Source: Mycobacterium asiaticum
Lineage (GTDB): Bacteria; Actinomycetota; Actinomycetes; Mycobacteriales; Mycobacteriaceae
DNA length: 45,744 bases
Assembly: GCF_001673365.1 (NCBI RefSeq)
Contig: NZ_LZLS01000219.1
Coordinates: 1-45,744 of the forward strand
Reading direction: 5' to 3'
Part shown: positions 34,131 to 42,786 of the stretch, one piece after another
Numbering within the stretch: the stretch's first letter is position 1
Layout: each line of letters begins with the position of its first letter
Position numbers and translations under genes: made by a program
The notes under the pieces: generated by a model
Database searches by the model: none
Seen by the model: the letters and a program-made list of their open reading frames with translations, nothing else
What the model was told of the DNA's origin: nothing

Positions 34131-35258
34131 CTAGTAGGCCGACTCGGCCGCCAGGATCTCCGCAAGGAACGCATCGGGCGGGGATTGGTCAAGCCGCGTC
34201 TGCACCCAACGGCGGATCCGCTCGCGGACCTCCCGCTGCTCGGTAACGTCGGCCCCGACCACCACCGAGGTTGCCGGCCAGTCGTGGTTCCAAGCGACAG
34301 TTTCGGGCAGCGCGCGCTGCTGCGCGTCGACGAGGGGGACGGTAGCCCGACCGGCGGCGTCGAGCGCGGCCGCGCCGCTGACGTTTCCGGACATGACGCG
34401 TACCGCGATGTCAGTGGCCGGCTCGGGGCCGATGACGGCCGCACGCACCACGGCCACGACCGCGGGACCGGCGGTTTCAACGCGCCACCCGACCGTGTCC
34501 TCGGCCGCGTCGAATATCCCCGGCGGCACCGCTCCCCAATTGATAGACGTGACGCCCGAGCTAATGGCCGTGGACGCTAGCCCGGTCTCCGATCCCGCGG
34601 CCAGTGCGTAGTCGTCGCGGTAGCCAGTAACACTCTGAGCGGCCGGCCAATCCGCCGCCGCCGCAGAGAGTTCCGCCCAATCGACGCCGTCCAAGCCCAC
34701 TTCCTCGGCGAGTTCGGCACCGGCGCCCACCAGGTCGCGCACGCGCGGGTCACCGGTCCGGATGTGGTCGATGAGCGCCGCGGCGTGCGGGGCGAGCAGG
34801 TCGGTCACGTCCGAGTCGAGCGTGTCGTCGGTGAAGTAACTCTGCGCGCCGTGGGTCAGCAGCGCTACCTCGACGTCGAGCAGCGCCCGATCGAGGCCCG
34901 GGGTACCGTCGCGCTGGCTGGCCGGCCACCACCGTCGCAACCAATGGCCGAGCGCCAGCCTGCGCAGCGCGGCCATCGAGCCCGGTGTGATGTCGAGTTC
35001 GGTGAGGTCCGGTTCGTCGCTGGTCGTGGTGGCCGCTATCAGCGCAATGTGGCCGGACTGACCGACCACGCGCCAGAGCCAGTCGGCGCGATTCGGGTCG
35101 GTGAAGGTGATCTGCGGGGCATCTACGCCAGCCGGGTCGTCGACGATCCAGGACAGGACCGCGCCGCTGACCTCCAGCACGGCAAGCAGTGGTGTGGGTT
35201 GCTCGTGGGTGGCTGCCGGCCCGAGCGTCCAGAGGCCGGATTCGGCGGACAGCTTCAT
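34131..35258 (-). CDS. Conserved hypothetical protein, 375 aa
   Basis: I do not recognise this protein. It is soluble and acidic, with no signal peptide or membrane helix. N-terminal ~120 residues are beta-rich (PLLAVLEVSGAVLSWIVDDP, ADWLWRVVGQSGHIALIA). A helical middle follows (LRRLALGHWLRRWWP, LLDVEVALLTHGAQ), then a second beta-rich part (TVGWRVETAGPAVVAVVRAA) and a helical end (VRERIRRWVQTRLDQ). Its ATG overlaps the stop of 35255-36571 (ATGA), so the two are coupled and probably work together. It is the last gene of the region containing the CHAT protease. Confidence 0.7.
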   Translation of the reverse strand: MKLSAESGLWTLGPAATHEQPTPLLAVLEVSGAVLSWIVDDPAGVDAPQITFTDPNRADWLWRVVGQSGHIALIAATTTSDEPDLTELDITPGSMAALRRLALGHWLRRWWPASQRDGTPGLDRALLDVEVALLTHGAQSYFTDDTLDSDVTDLLAPHAAALIDHIRTGDPRVRDLVGAGAELAEEVGLDGVDWAELSAAAADWPAAQSVTGYRDDYALAAGSETGLASTAISSGVTSINWGAVPPGIFDAAEDTVGWRVETAGPAVVAVVRAAVIGPEPATDIAVRVMSGNVSGAAALDAAGRATVPLVDAQQRALPETVAWNHDWPATSVVVGADVTEQREVRERIRRWVQTRLDQSPPDAFLAEILAAESAY

Positions 35259-36571
35259 CCGGCCACCTGCAATTGCAGCATCGACTTAATCCGTTGGCGG
35301 TGATCGAGACTCACCGACCTGGCCACACCCTCCAGCAGCGACCGCACGTCGTCGACATCCTGACACGGCTCCTGCCAAACGTCGCGGCCATGCAGCCGCG
35401 CCCACAGCCGACTCAGATACGGCTGCGCATAGGAGGCCAGATCATCGACAACTTGCTGCTGTCGCGGATGTATTGGCCCGCCCTCGGCGAGATAGCGCCG
35501 GGCATGCAGGACGTACGCCTCCTTACGCAACCGCGCCTGGATCTGCCCGGCCAGCGTGTAACGGCTCGCCACCGACGGGTCCAAAGGCGCCAGCTCGCCC
35601 GCCACCTCGATGCCGGCCACCAGGGTGGCCTGCTTGTCCTCGGCCAGGAGCCCCCATGGCGCACAAGCGCGGTCCACTTCCTCTGCACACAACAACGGAA
35701 TCTCCGGCAACGCGTCGCGATCCAAGGCACGCCGCAGCGTGGACCGGACCCGGTCCACTACCGGGCGATCCAGCGGGCGGTCGCCGTCCGTTCCGCCCAC
35801 CACTCCCGGCGGCTGTTGTGGCGCAACGGAACTCAAACCCAACTCGACGATCGACCAGGGCAGTTCGGCGGTTTGGACACGGACCAGCGCACCTAAGTTG
35901 TACGGCGTGGCGTCGGCGATCACCGCCGACCAAACGCGCTGCCGCGCCGTGGCCGCGGTGTGACTGGTGGCCGGCCCGAGCACCGTGGCCAATGCCGCCA
36001 GCAACGGCTCAAGCGCTGTGTTCTCGGCCCGCACGTCGCGCCAACTGTCTTCGAGCTGGGCCGATAGCGCAGTGACGACCTCCGGATCGGCGACATAGTC
36101 GTTGAGCACCTCGATCGCGGTGCGGTCCCGGCCCTGGTGTATTTCGTGCAACACCATCGCCGCCGCGTCGCGTTCCAACGGCGTGGGTGCGCCTTTGGTC
36201 ACCGCGAGCTCGAAGCACACCGGGAAGTACAACTCCTGGGCGTTACCGCTGCGGATCCGCAGTCTGCGACGCTCGAGCTTGAGCACTTCGAACCAAGCTG
36301 CGGCAAAACGCAATTGAGCGGCGTTGCCGACGATCAGGTCCTGCATCACCGTCGCGGTGTCGATGGCCACGACCGGTGTCGAAAATTGCGGGTTGGACCG
36401 CAAACGCAGCACCAACGGATCGATGATGCGTTTGACAGTTCGGCTCAGCGGGCCACCGTCGTCGCTGCTGAGCACCTCGACGCCGGGACCGATTGCGCGC
36501 CACGCCTGATCGATCACTGCCCGCCGGGGTTGTCCCGCCCGGGCCGGCGCTAGCTGCGGATCGGCGCTCAT
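35255..36571 (-). CDS. Conserved hypothetical protein, 438 aa
   Basis: I do not recognise this protein. From ATG 36571 (MSADPQLAPARAG) it is mainly helical and soluble, with an Arg-rich middle (EVLKLERRRLRIRSG) and no membrane helix. No Walker, HEXXH, nuclease or CHAT dyad pattern could be found. It ends LDHRQRIKSMLQLQVAG. It is translationally coupled to the 375-aa protein and divergent (84 bp) from the small membrane protein gene at 36656. Context (TPR plus CHAT genes nearby on the same strand) suggests a partner, sensor or substrate in the same system; this is inference. The frame is open to 36892 but would overlap 36656. Confidence 0.7.
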   Translation of the reverse strand: MSADPQLAPARAGQPRRAVIDQAWRAIGPGVEVLSSDDGGPLSRTVKRIIDPLVLRLRSNPQFSTPVVAIDTATVMQDLIVGNAAQLRFAAAWFEVLKLERRRLRIRSGNAQELYFPVCFELAVTKGAPTPLERDAAAMVLHEIHQGRDRTAIEVLNDYVADPEVVTALSAQLEDSWRDVRAENTALEPLLAALATVLGPATSHTAATARQRVWSAVIADATPYNLGALVRVQTAELPWSIVELGLSSVAPQQPPGVVGGTDGDRPLDRPVVDRVRSTLRRALDRDALPEIPLLCAEEVDRACAPWGLLAEDKQATLVAGIEVAGELAPLDPSVASRYTLAGQIQARLRKEAYVLHARRYLAEGGPIHPRQQQVVDDLASYAQPYLSRLWARLHGRDVWQEPCQDVDDVRSLLEGVARSVSLDHRQRIKSMLQLQVAG

Positions 36572-36655
36572 GACCACAGAATAGGGGCACCGACGAAAGA
36601 CCCGGTATTCGAAAAGTTGGGTTCGGTAGCCGATCGGTCCACCCAAGGTGGTCAT

Positions 36656-37123
36656 ATGAACAAGTCGAAGTCGATCGCAATCGGAGCCGAATTTGCACTG
36701 GTTGCAACCATCATCCTGTTCCTCGCGTTTCGCGAGTTGTGGATCGCGGTGGCCGGCGTCATAGCCGGCACCGTAGCCGCTATAGCGGTCGTCGCCGTCA
36801 CCCGCTGGGCCGCGCGGCACAGCGATGGCAGCGATGACGAGGGCCTGGCCGTCGGGGTCGGTACGGTACGCACCGTGGTCCGCGGCGGTCAAACCGAATT
36901 AACTGTTGCACAGCGCCAGATCCTGATCGAGGTTTCCAGCGTGCATGGCGATACCTTCATCGGCCGCTTGATCGACCACGATGGGGCGGCTGACCTCGCC
37001 ATGCTGCGGCCCGGTCTGGTTGTGTTGGTCGCCTTCGATCCCGCTGCCCGAGAAGAGCTTTCGTTGCCCGACGACGAGATGGCGGTACTGGCGGTGCGGT
37101 CTTCCGGCCTCGTACTGGCCTGA
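36656..37123 (+). CDS. Small membrane protein with C-terminal soluble beta domain
   Basis: A 155-aa protein from ATG 36656 after AAGGTGG. Two adjacent transmembrane helices (SIAIGAEFALVATIILFLAF and LWIAVAGVIAGTVAAIAVVAV) are followed by a short Asp-rich linker and a beta-rich domain (QILIEVSSVHGDTFIGRLIDHDG). The plan recalls NfeD-like or similar two-helix plus OB-type proteins, but no family is certain. It is on the opposite strand between two minus-strand gene pairs of the CHAT/TPR region; its stop is one base from that of the CHAT gene. Confidence 0.65.
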   Translation: MNKSKSIAIGAEFALVATIILFLAFRELWIAVAGVIAGTVAAIAVVAVTRWAARHSDGSDDEGLAVGVGTVRTVVRGGQTELTVAQRQILIEVSSVHGDTFIGRLIDHDGAADLAMLRPGLVVLVAFDPAAREELSLPDDEMAVLAVRSSGLVLA

Positions 37124-37124
37124 T

Positions 37125-38510
37125 TCAGCGGGCACCGTCGACAGCGAAGGTGACCATCGCACCCCAATACAGTGGGCTGGCGGTGACGGTTCCGTCCCGC
37201 CAGCTTCGCAATTGTGCGCGCTGCCAACGATTTACCGCGTACGCGGCCTCGGTGTCCCGGTGCCCTTCGTCGACAGCGATTACGACATCGGCCATCGGGT
37301 CCGGAAAACCCTCGCCCCTATTGGAGAACTGCCGGTACGCCGCGGTGGTGGGCAGCGACCACAGCGTGGCGGTTACCAACTGCGCACCGCCCAAGATCAT
37401 CGCCGCCACCAGGCCGGCGGCCTCGTCGAACCGATAGTCGCCGCCGGACGCGCACGCCAACAGTGCCACCCGCGGTGGCATCGGCAGCCGCAACGACATC
37501 AGATCCGACGCTGTCAGCGGGCGGTGATTACCGATGTCCCCCCCAGCCTCCCCGGCCTCGCCGGCCGCCGCCGCGGTGCAGGCCAGGTGCAATGCGGCCC
37601 GGGCCGCGTCTCCGCCGCCCTCGCCGTCGGCTGAGCTGGCATGTCCGACGTATAGCAGCCGACTTGGACTCTGCGCCAACATATCCGCGAGCCAGAAGCG
37701 GTCGGTGTCCTGACGGCGGAACAGTTCGACGGAACTCTCAACATGGGGCAGCACCGGTCGGTGCCGCATCAACTCGGCGAAATGTTCCGCCAACGGTGTG
37801 TGGGCCGACGGTCTGCCCAGTACCGATCCGAGTGGCGAGTCCGGACGCTGTCCCGGCACGCGCGGATCCAGGATCAGTACCGGGGCGCCGTCCCGCCGCG
37901 CCTCCCATCCGGCTGGTGTGCGCGGCGCGTGAACGATGTTCTGCGGCACCGCCAACAGGACGTCGACCAATTCCATTAACCGGTATCCATCGGTGTGTTC
38001 TTTGACATCGGTTAGCTGCCAAGGGATCCGGGCTGCGACCCGCCCGCTGGAAGTGATCGCGTCCTGGCGGGCCCGAACCAATTCCTCTTTGCTCGGACCC
38101 GATTTAGGCAGTGCCAGCAGGCCCCAGGGGACCCGCGCCAACCGGGCGCTGGGGGAGATGAACAGTGCTGGGCGTCGTTCCGACGACTGGGCCACGCACT
38201 CGGCCAGCAATTGCCAGCCAGCGGCGCCGATCAGCAGGACCCCGAGAATGTAGGCAACTGTGAGTTCGGTGTCGGGGGAGGCGAACGGGCCGCGGGTCAG
38301 TGCGCGCTCGATGGCGTCCCGCCGGCTCTCGTCGCCGTGTGGTTCGGGCAGGGCCTCGGTCAATTCCTCGAGCGCTGCCAACAGAATTGGGTCTTCCACG
38401 ACCCAGTTGACGGTCTGCGACGGGCGGCCGACTATGCGCAGGCTGGCATAGGTGGCGATCCCGAGATCGGCGTAACGCAGCACCAGGGTCAGTCGGCCCG
38501 GATCTCTCAT
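37125..38510 (-). CDS. CHAT domain caspase-like protease
   Basis: A 461-aa protein from ATG 38510. The C-terminal ~250 residues are a CHAT (caspase HetF associated with TPRs) domain. The catalytic pair is His290 in LLYVGHASSADG and Cys353 in VALLACASGG, each at the end of a hydrophobic strand, followed by AAGLVAAMILGGAQLVTATLW, a CHAT hallmark. SARLARVPWGLL at ~121-132 is the usual N-terminal CHAT strand. Residues 1-110 form a separate helical domain. No signal peptide; cytoplasmic. CHAT enzymes cleave proteins and in several bacterial systems act as effectors of defence or cell death when a TPR partner is triggered. The start overlaps the TPR gene stop (ATGA). Confidence 0.88.
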   Translation of the reverse strand: MRDPGRLTLVLRYADLGIATYASLRIVGRPSQTVNWVVEDPILLAALEELTEALPEPHGDESRRDAIERALTRGPFASPDTELTVAYILGVLLIGAAGWQLLAECVAQSSERRPALFISPSARLARVPWGLLALPKSGPSKEELVRARQDAITSSGRVAARIPWQLTDVKEHTDGYRLMELVDVLLAVPQNIVHAPRTPAGWEARRDGAPVLILDPRVPGQRPDSPLGSVLGRPSAHTPLAEHFAELMRHRPVLPHVESSVELFRRQDTDRFWLADMLAQSPSRLLYVGHASSADGEGGGDAARAALHLACTAAAAGEAGEAGGDIGNHRPLTASDLMSLRLPMPPRVALLACASGGDYRFDEAAGLVAAMILGGAQLVTATLWSLPTTAAYRQFSNRGEGFPDPMADVVIAVDEGHRDTEAAYAVNRWQRAQLRSWRDGTVTASPLYWGAMVTFAVDGAR

Positions 38511-40213
38511 GGCCAGGTCGACCACGCTGGCTCGGCGGCGGTGACGTCGCGCCCGTAGCGTGCCAGGGCCAGTGCGCGATAGTGACTCATGATCGGCGCG
38601 GCGCCGGGTTCCATCCGCAGCGGCGGTAGCGGACCGAGCCGGGTCAGCGAACGTCCGCTCCTTGACGGCAGACCCGACGCGACCATCGCCGGGTCCAGTT
38701 CGTCCCCGGCATCGAGGAATGCCGCGGCGGCCGCGGCGGACTCCCATTCGCCGACCCGCCGCTGCTGGCTTTCGGTTTCGAAAGTGCCACGGGCACTGTG
38801 GTACTCAACCAGCTCGCTGAGCAGTTCGGTGTTCTCCCACTCCCAGGCGACCGCGAAGGCACTAGCCAGGATCGGCGCCGAAACCCGTGCCGCCCAACGT
38901 GATCGAGCATCTGCATCGGCGATGGAGTAACGGACGGAGTCGACCGCAAGTGCCGCCGGCACCTTGAGTTCGGCGGCCTGTTCCAGTTTGGTCATCGCGC
39001 GCCGGTACTCCGGGGTACCTACCTCGCCACGGAGGATGCCTAGCGATTCAGCGTGTCGCGCCTCGGTCTCCTGTAATGACTCGTCGGGGTCGCCCGAGCC
39101 GTCAAAGCCCATGTCGGACAGCGCATCCGCACGCCAGACCGTCCCAAGATGATTGTCTAGCAGGGCGTACTGCAGCCAACTGCTCCGCGGGGTGGAGTCG
39201 AGCAACTCGCGGGCCTGTGCGATCATCTCGACCGCTTCGGCGAAGCGTCCCCAGAAGATCGCTATCCAACTGCGTTGCAACAGAATGCGGTGCAAATGCA
39301 GTGGTTTGCCCAATTCTCGCCAATGTCTCTCGGCCTGCTCCCAGCACTGGTCGGCGGCATCCAGGGCACCGCTTGCCAGCCGGGTCAGGCCCGAGTACAG
39401 CCAGCAGCGGGATACCTCGTGGGCTCGCGCGTACCGTGCGATCACCGGATAAGCCTCAGACACCAGTTGTTCGGTCATGTCGTGGTCGCCGGTCGTCCAG
39501 GCGGCGGCTGCCCGCTCCAACTGCGTTCGGGCGTAACCTAATTCCCAGCCGTGGGCCTGCGCCCGCGCTCCCGCACGACGCAGCCAAGGCTCGGCTTCGG
39601 CGAGTCGCCCCGTCTCGATGCAGAACCTTCCGTAGCCGGTGGCCGACAACACCCACAGATGATCCGCGGCTTCGGTGCCGCTCGCGGCGCTCTCCAAAGC
39701 CGCCAACACCTGATCCCACAGTGGCACCGAGCGGACATGTAGGTCGTCGTCGCACAGTGCGATCGCACACAGCACCTTGGCATGCGTGAGCAGGTCGTCC
39801 TGATCACCGTCGGTGAGTGCGGCCAGGGCGGATTCGGCGCCCTCATGGTCACCTTGGGCTGCCGCCAAACCGACGTCCAGAAATTGCGCCCTACGCGAAT
39901 AGCGCTGGACCATGCGCGCGATCTCGGCGTGAGAGATGTGCACCTGCGCGGCGGCTTCGGGCATGGTGCCCGCCAGGATGCCCCGATAGATCGTCAACGG
40001 CTCCCGGATACGCCGAATGCATTCTCGCACTCCGTCATTCGCGCCGCGCGCCAGGTAGATCGCGCCGAGCTGGGCGAATACTTCCAGCAACTGATCGTCA
40101 CGATCGGCCGCCTCGATCCGGGGCATCAGCGACACCAACAGGTCTCGGGCCGCGGCCTCGTCGGCGGCGAACGCCAAGCGTTGCGCGCGTTGGAGATCCT
40201 CGGCGATCGTCAC
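38507..40213 (-). CDS. TPR-repeat protein, partner of the CHAT protease
   Basis: A 568-aa protein from GTG 40213 (VTIAEDLQRAQRLAFAADEAAARDLL). It is almost entirely helical, with pairs of ~34-residue TPR-like helices (LWVLSATGYGRFCIETGRLAEAEPWLRRA, ALDAADQCWEQAERHW, GRFAEAVEMIAQARELLD). The C-terminus has LGPLPPLRMEPGAAPIMSHYRALALARYG, which resembles the link between TPR and CHAT parts in single-chain actinobacterial TPR-CHAT proteins as I recall them. It may sense or hold a ligand or peptide and regulate the protease. Its stop overlaps the CHAT start, implying matched synthesis. Confidence 0.82.
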   Translation of the reverse strand: MTIAEDLQRAQRLAFAADEAAARDLLVSLMPRIEAADRDDQLLEVFAQLGAIYLARGANDGVRECIRRIREPLTIYRGILAGTMPEAAAQVHISHAEIARMVQRYSRRAQFLDVGLAAAQGDHEGAESALAALTDGDQDDLLTHAKVLCAIALCDDDLHVRSVPLWDQVLAALESAASGTEAADHLWVLSATGYGRFCIETGRLAEAEPWLRRAGARAQAHGWELGYARTQLERAAAAWTTGDHDMTEQLVSEAYPVIARYARAHEVSRCWLYSGLTRLASGALDAADQCWEQAERHWRELGKPLHLHRILLQRSWIAIFWGRFAEAVEMIAQARELLDSTPRSSWLQYALLDNHLGTVWRADALSDMGFDGSGDPDESLQETEARHAESLGILRGEVGTPEYRRAMTKLEQAAELKVPAALAVDSVRYSIADADARSRWAARVSAPILASAFAVAWEWENTELLSELVEYHSARGTFETESQQRRVGEWESAAAAAAFLDAGDELDPAMVASGLPSRSGRSLTRLGPLPPLRMEPGAAPIMSHYRALALARYGRDVTAAEPAWSTWP

Positions 40214-40242
40214 GACCGCATCATAGGACCGACCGACGCGAA

Positions 40243-40271
40243 ACGGCGGGCCTGCAACGCAAGCCCGCCGT
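40243..40271 (-). terminator. Strong hairpin between LpqH-like and TPR genes
   Basis: ACGGCGGGC (40243-40251) and GCCCGCCGT (40263-40271) form a perfect 9-bp stem with an 11-nt loop, placed after the LpqH-like stop and before the TPR start. It probably ends lipoprotein transcription; no clear T-run follows. Confidence 0.55.
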
Positions 40272-40287
40272 CCCGAAGCCCTCCACA

Positions 40288-40773
40288 TCAGCCGCACGAC
40301 ACCTTGATGTTGAAGTCCTTGGTGATCATTCCGGCCATCGGGTTCTTCAGGTCGGCACCCTGGGCCTGCCCGGTGATCGTGTAGGTCTTGCCGTCCACCG
40401 ACACCTTCGCCGAGCCGACCTTGGCGCCCATGTTGTCCGCGACCGACAAGGCGTTGCCGTCCACGACCAGAGCCAGCGAGTCGACGGTGGGCGGGTTCGC
40501 GTCCGTCATCACCACCGCAAGCGCCTGCTGCCCGCCGGCGGACCCGCTGCCGATGTTGATCTTGCCGCCCTGCCTGACGCAGGTCACCGAGGAGGGGTTC
40601 AGGCCTGGCAGGTCAGAACCGCCGACCTGGACCTGTGCACCGGTCCCGCCGCCGTTGGAGACGCTCGCCGGCCCGTTTGCCGTCGGGCTGGCGGTGTGGC
40701 CGCCGCTGGAGCAGCCCACCAGCGCCGACGCACAGCCGATGGTCCCGATCGCAACCGCGATAACACGCTTCAC
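40288..40773 (-). CDS. LpqH (19-kDa antigen) family lipoprotein
   Basis: A 161-aa protein from GTG 40773, eight bases after GGAAGGA; ATG 40791 would lie over that ribosome site. The lipobox is LVGC with lipidated Cys21. The mature domain follows M. tuberculosis LpqH closely in pattern: GGKINIGSG, AVVMTDANPPTVDSLAL, KTYTITGQAQGADLKNPM and FNIKVSCG with two conserved Cys. Such lipoproteins are surface-exposed, TLR2-stimulating antigens. It may be a paralogue rather than LpqH itself, so no symbol is given. Confidence 0.88.
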   Translation of the reverse strand: MKRVIAVAIGTIGCASALVGCSSGGHTASPTANGPASVSNGGGTGAQVQVGGSDLPGLNPSSVTCVRQGGKINIGSGSAGGQQALAVVMTDANPPTVDSLALVVDGNALSVADNMGAKVGSAKVSVDGKTYTITGQAQGADLKNPMAGMITKDFNIKVSCG

Positions 40774-40886
40774 TGGAGTTCCTTCCGTCATGCGCCGCCC
40801 CTGTTGGCGTCGTCATGAGAGAAGTACAAATGGCCGCAACGGCTACCGATCCCAATTTCCGGCGATCTCTGGTGTAGGAGTGGACT

Positions 40887-41627
40887 GTGATCGAGATTGA
40901 AGCGGTAGGTGCGGTCCGGGTATTGACCTTGTCATCGGGGCGGGTGAACGCACTTGACGTCGAGTTTCTCGGTGAGTTGACCGATGCCTTCCGGCAGCAG
41001 GCGCGTAGCGGCGGCGACGCGCTGGTGGTCACCGGAGCCGGCCGGGTCTTTTCTGCCGGCGTCGACCTCAACCGCGTGGTCGACGGCGGCGCGGCCTACA
41101 CCGATCGGCTGGTTCAAGCATTATCCGACGCGTTCGAAGCGGTGTTCAGCTATCCCGGGCCGACGGTGGCCGCCATCAACGGCGCCGCCATCGCCGGCGG
41201 CTGTGTGTTGGCTTGCGCCTGCGATTGGCGGCTGGCCAGCCCGGACGCGCAAATCGGTGCGGCTGAAGTGCGGGTCGGTGTCGCATTCCCGGTCGCCGCA
41301 CTCGAAGTCATGCGATACGCCTGTGGTGCGCGCGCCGAGGAGGTGCTGCTCGGTGGCCGCAATTACCGGGGAGACGATGCGGTCGCCAGGGGATTGGCCC
41401 ACCGCGTAGTCGAGGTGGACCTGATGGAAGCGGCGATGGCCGAAGCGTCAGATCTCAGCGGCATCCCCGCGCAGGCATATCGCCACACGAAGTCCCAGCT
41501 GCGAGCTGCGGCACTGGAAAGAATCCGCGCCGGCGCCGACACCGATCGTGAGGTCCGTCAGATCTGGGGTGCAGATCAGACTCAGCAGGCGATCGCCGAC
41601 TACGTGGAAAGGTTGCGGCGCCGCTGA
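40887..41627 (+). CDS. Enoyl-CoA hydratase/isomerase family protein
   Basis: A 246-aa crotonase from GTG 40887 with TAGGAG upstream. The two oxyanion-hole regions are AGRVFSAGVDL and NGAAIAGGCVLACACDWRLAS. The usual catalytic glutamates of hydratases are not clear: IGAAEVRVGVAFP has Glu at the first site, and the second is Ala/Gly-rich. Isomerase or other crotonase chemistry is possible. It is convergent with lucA, three bases between stops. Possible link: LucA controls fatty-acid and cholesterol import, but the association is only positional. Confidence 0.88.
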   Translation: MIEIEAVGAVRVLTLSSGRVNALDVEFLGELTDAFRQQARSGGDALVVTGAGRVFSAGVDLNRVVDGGAAYTDRLVQALSDAFEAVFSYPGPTVAAINGAAIAGGCVLACACDWRLASPDAQIGAAEVRVGVAFPVAALEVMRYACGARAEEVLLGGRNYRGDDAVARGLAHRVVEVDLMEAAMAEASDLSGIPAQAYRHTKSQLRAAALERIRAGADTDREVRQIWGADQTQQAIADYVERLRRR

Positions 41628-41630
41628 GCG

Positions 41631-42515
41631 CTACTCCTCGACCGCTACTCCACCACGGGTTCGGCGGCGACGGTGTGAGGTCTTCCCGGTGGGCCGACGG
41701 TTGCGTAGCCGCGGCGCTGCCGCTGCTTCGACGGTTTTCTCGGTGCCGCTGGGGACGGGTGCTTCGACGGTCTCCGCAGAAGCTTCTGCTTCGTCTTGGT
41801 CTTGCTCAGCCGCCGTGGGGACGGGAGCCTCGACGGTTTCGGCGGTTTCGGTGTCCGCCGCTTCCTGCTCTTTCGGGCTCGCGTCCTTGTCCAGGGTGAT
41901 CTTTGCGGGCGCTTCCTCGGTTTCGGCCGGTTCAGCGTCGTCAGCGGCCTCAGCGTCGTCGGTGTCGTCAGCGTCCAGGTCGTCTTCGTCTTCGTCGTCA
42001 GCGCCAGTCGCAACAGCCTTGCCGCGCCTCTTGCCCAGTCGGCTGCGAGGTTCCTTGACCTTCTTGGGCTTGATCGGTTTCGGCGGCGGGGGCGGTAGCT
42101 CGGCGATGAACGACAGGTAGAAACCAAAGAAGCCGAGGACGAAGATCGCGGCGGCGGCCCCGTAGATCGCGAACAGGTACTGGCCGGCCGAGTCCAGCGA
42201 CAGCCAGATTTCGCTGATCGCCGTGCCGATGATCAGCACCCCGGCCAGCACATGAGCAACGATCGACCAGGTTCTGAGCGAGAGCGCCAGCTGTGGCGCG
42301 CCGAGTTCGGGCCTGCGCGTCCGCAGCAGCGTGAACACCACCGGCAAAGCTGCCAGACCGATCAACGCGCCGGTCACAATCCGAAGTGTGGTCCCCAGCG
42401 GACGGGAAAGATCGCCTACCAGCTCATGCCAGCGTGGCAGTACGCAAAAGTAGTAGAGGACGCCGGCGCCGATCGAAAACGATGCGTGCCACAAGATGGC
42501 GACCTTGCGCCCCAT
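41631..42515 (-). CDS. lucA: LucA-like membrane protein (lipid uptake coordinator)
   Basis: A 294-aa protein starting MGRKVAILWHASFSIGAGVL. Four transmembrane helices lie within residues 1-135, followed by a Pro/Lys hinge (PPPPPKPIKPKKVKE) and a long acidic, Glu/Ala/Thr-rich tail with ETVEAPVP repeated, ending in a basic RRRRTRGG patch. Rv3723 (LucA) stabilises Mce1 and Mce4 transporters for fatty acid and cholesterol uptake in M. tuberculosis. Identity rests on architecture and on the adjoining tRNA-Ser, ffs and Rv3722c-type gene. The tail is longer than the ~254-aa M. tuberculosis form. Confidence 0.82.
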   Translation of the reverse strand: MGRKVAILWHASFSIGAGVLYYFCVLPRWHELVGDLSRPLGTTLRIVTGALIGLAALPVVFTLLRTRRPELGAPQLALSLRTWSIVAHVLAGVLIIGTAISEIWLSLDSAGQYLFAIYGAAAAIFVLGFFGFYLSFIAELPPPPPKPIKPKKVKEPRSRLGKRRGKAVATGADDEDEDDLDADDTDDAEAADDAEPAETEEAPAKITLDKDASPKEQEAADTETAETVEAPVPTAAEQDQDEAEASAETVEAPVPSGTEKTVEAAAAPRLRNRRPTGKTSHRRRRTRGGVAVEE

Positions 42516-42607
42516 ATAACTCCCTCAAGTCCCTCAAGCTCGTGACTCAGGTCCGTCCAATCGCGGCCAGACCAAGATCGTCCCTGGTCGCAAGGCGGAC
42601 CGTGCAG

Positions 42608-42693
42608 CGGAGGATGCGGGATTTGAACCCGCGAGGGCTGTTAACCCAACCCGCGTTCCAGGCGAGCGCCATAGGCCACTAGGCGAATCCTCC
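42608..42693 (-). tRNA. serV: tRNA-Ser (anticodon GGA)
   Basis: On the minus strand the acceptor arm GGAGGAT pairs with ATCCTCC, the D region is CGCCTAGTGGCCTATGGC, and the anticodon arm is CTCGC-CTGGAAC-GCGGG with GGA. A long variable arm, as expected for serine, precedes the T arm GCGGGTTCAAATCCCGC. The discriminator is G and CCA is not encoded. The symbol is by analogy with the tRNA beside Rv3722c. Confidence 0.93.
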
Positions 42694-42786
42694 GTGGGCC
42701 ATGGTAGCCGCTAGACCCTTGGGGTGGCCCCAGTACCTGCCACTGCCTTGGCTGAGTGTCGCGAGCCAGGTACTACACTCTCCGAT

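Noticed and set aside
34131..40213. CRISPR-associated Craspase (gRAMP with TPR-CHAT)
   Set aside because: TPR and CHAT are separate proteins and there is no gRAMP/Cas7-like protein or repeat array in the window.
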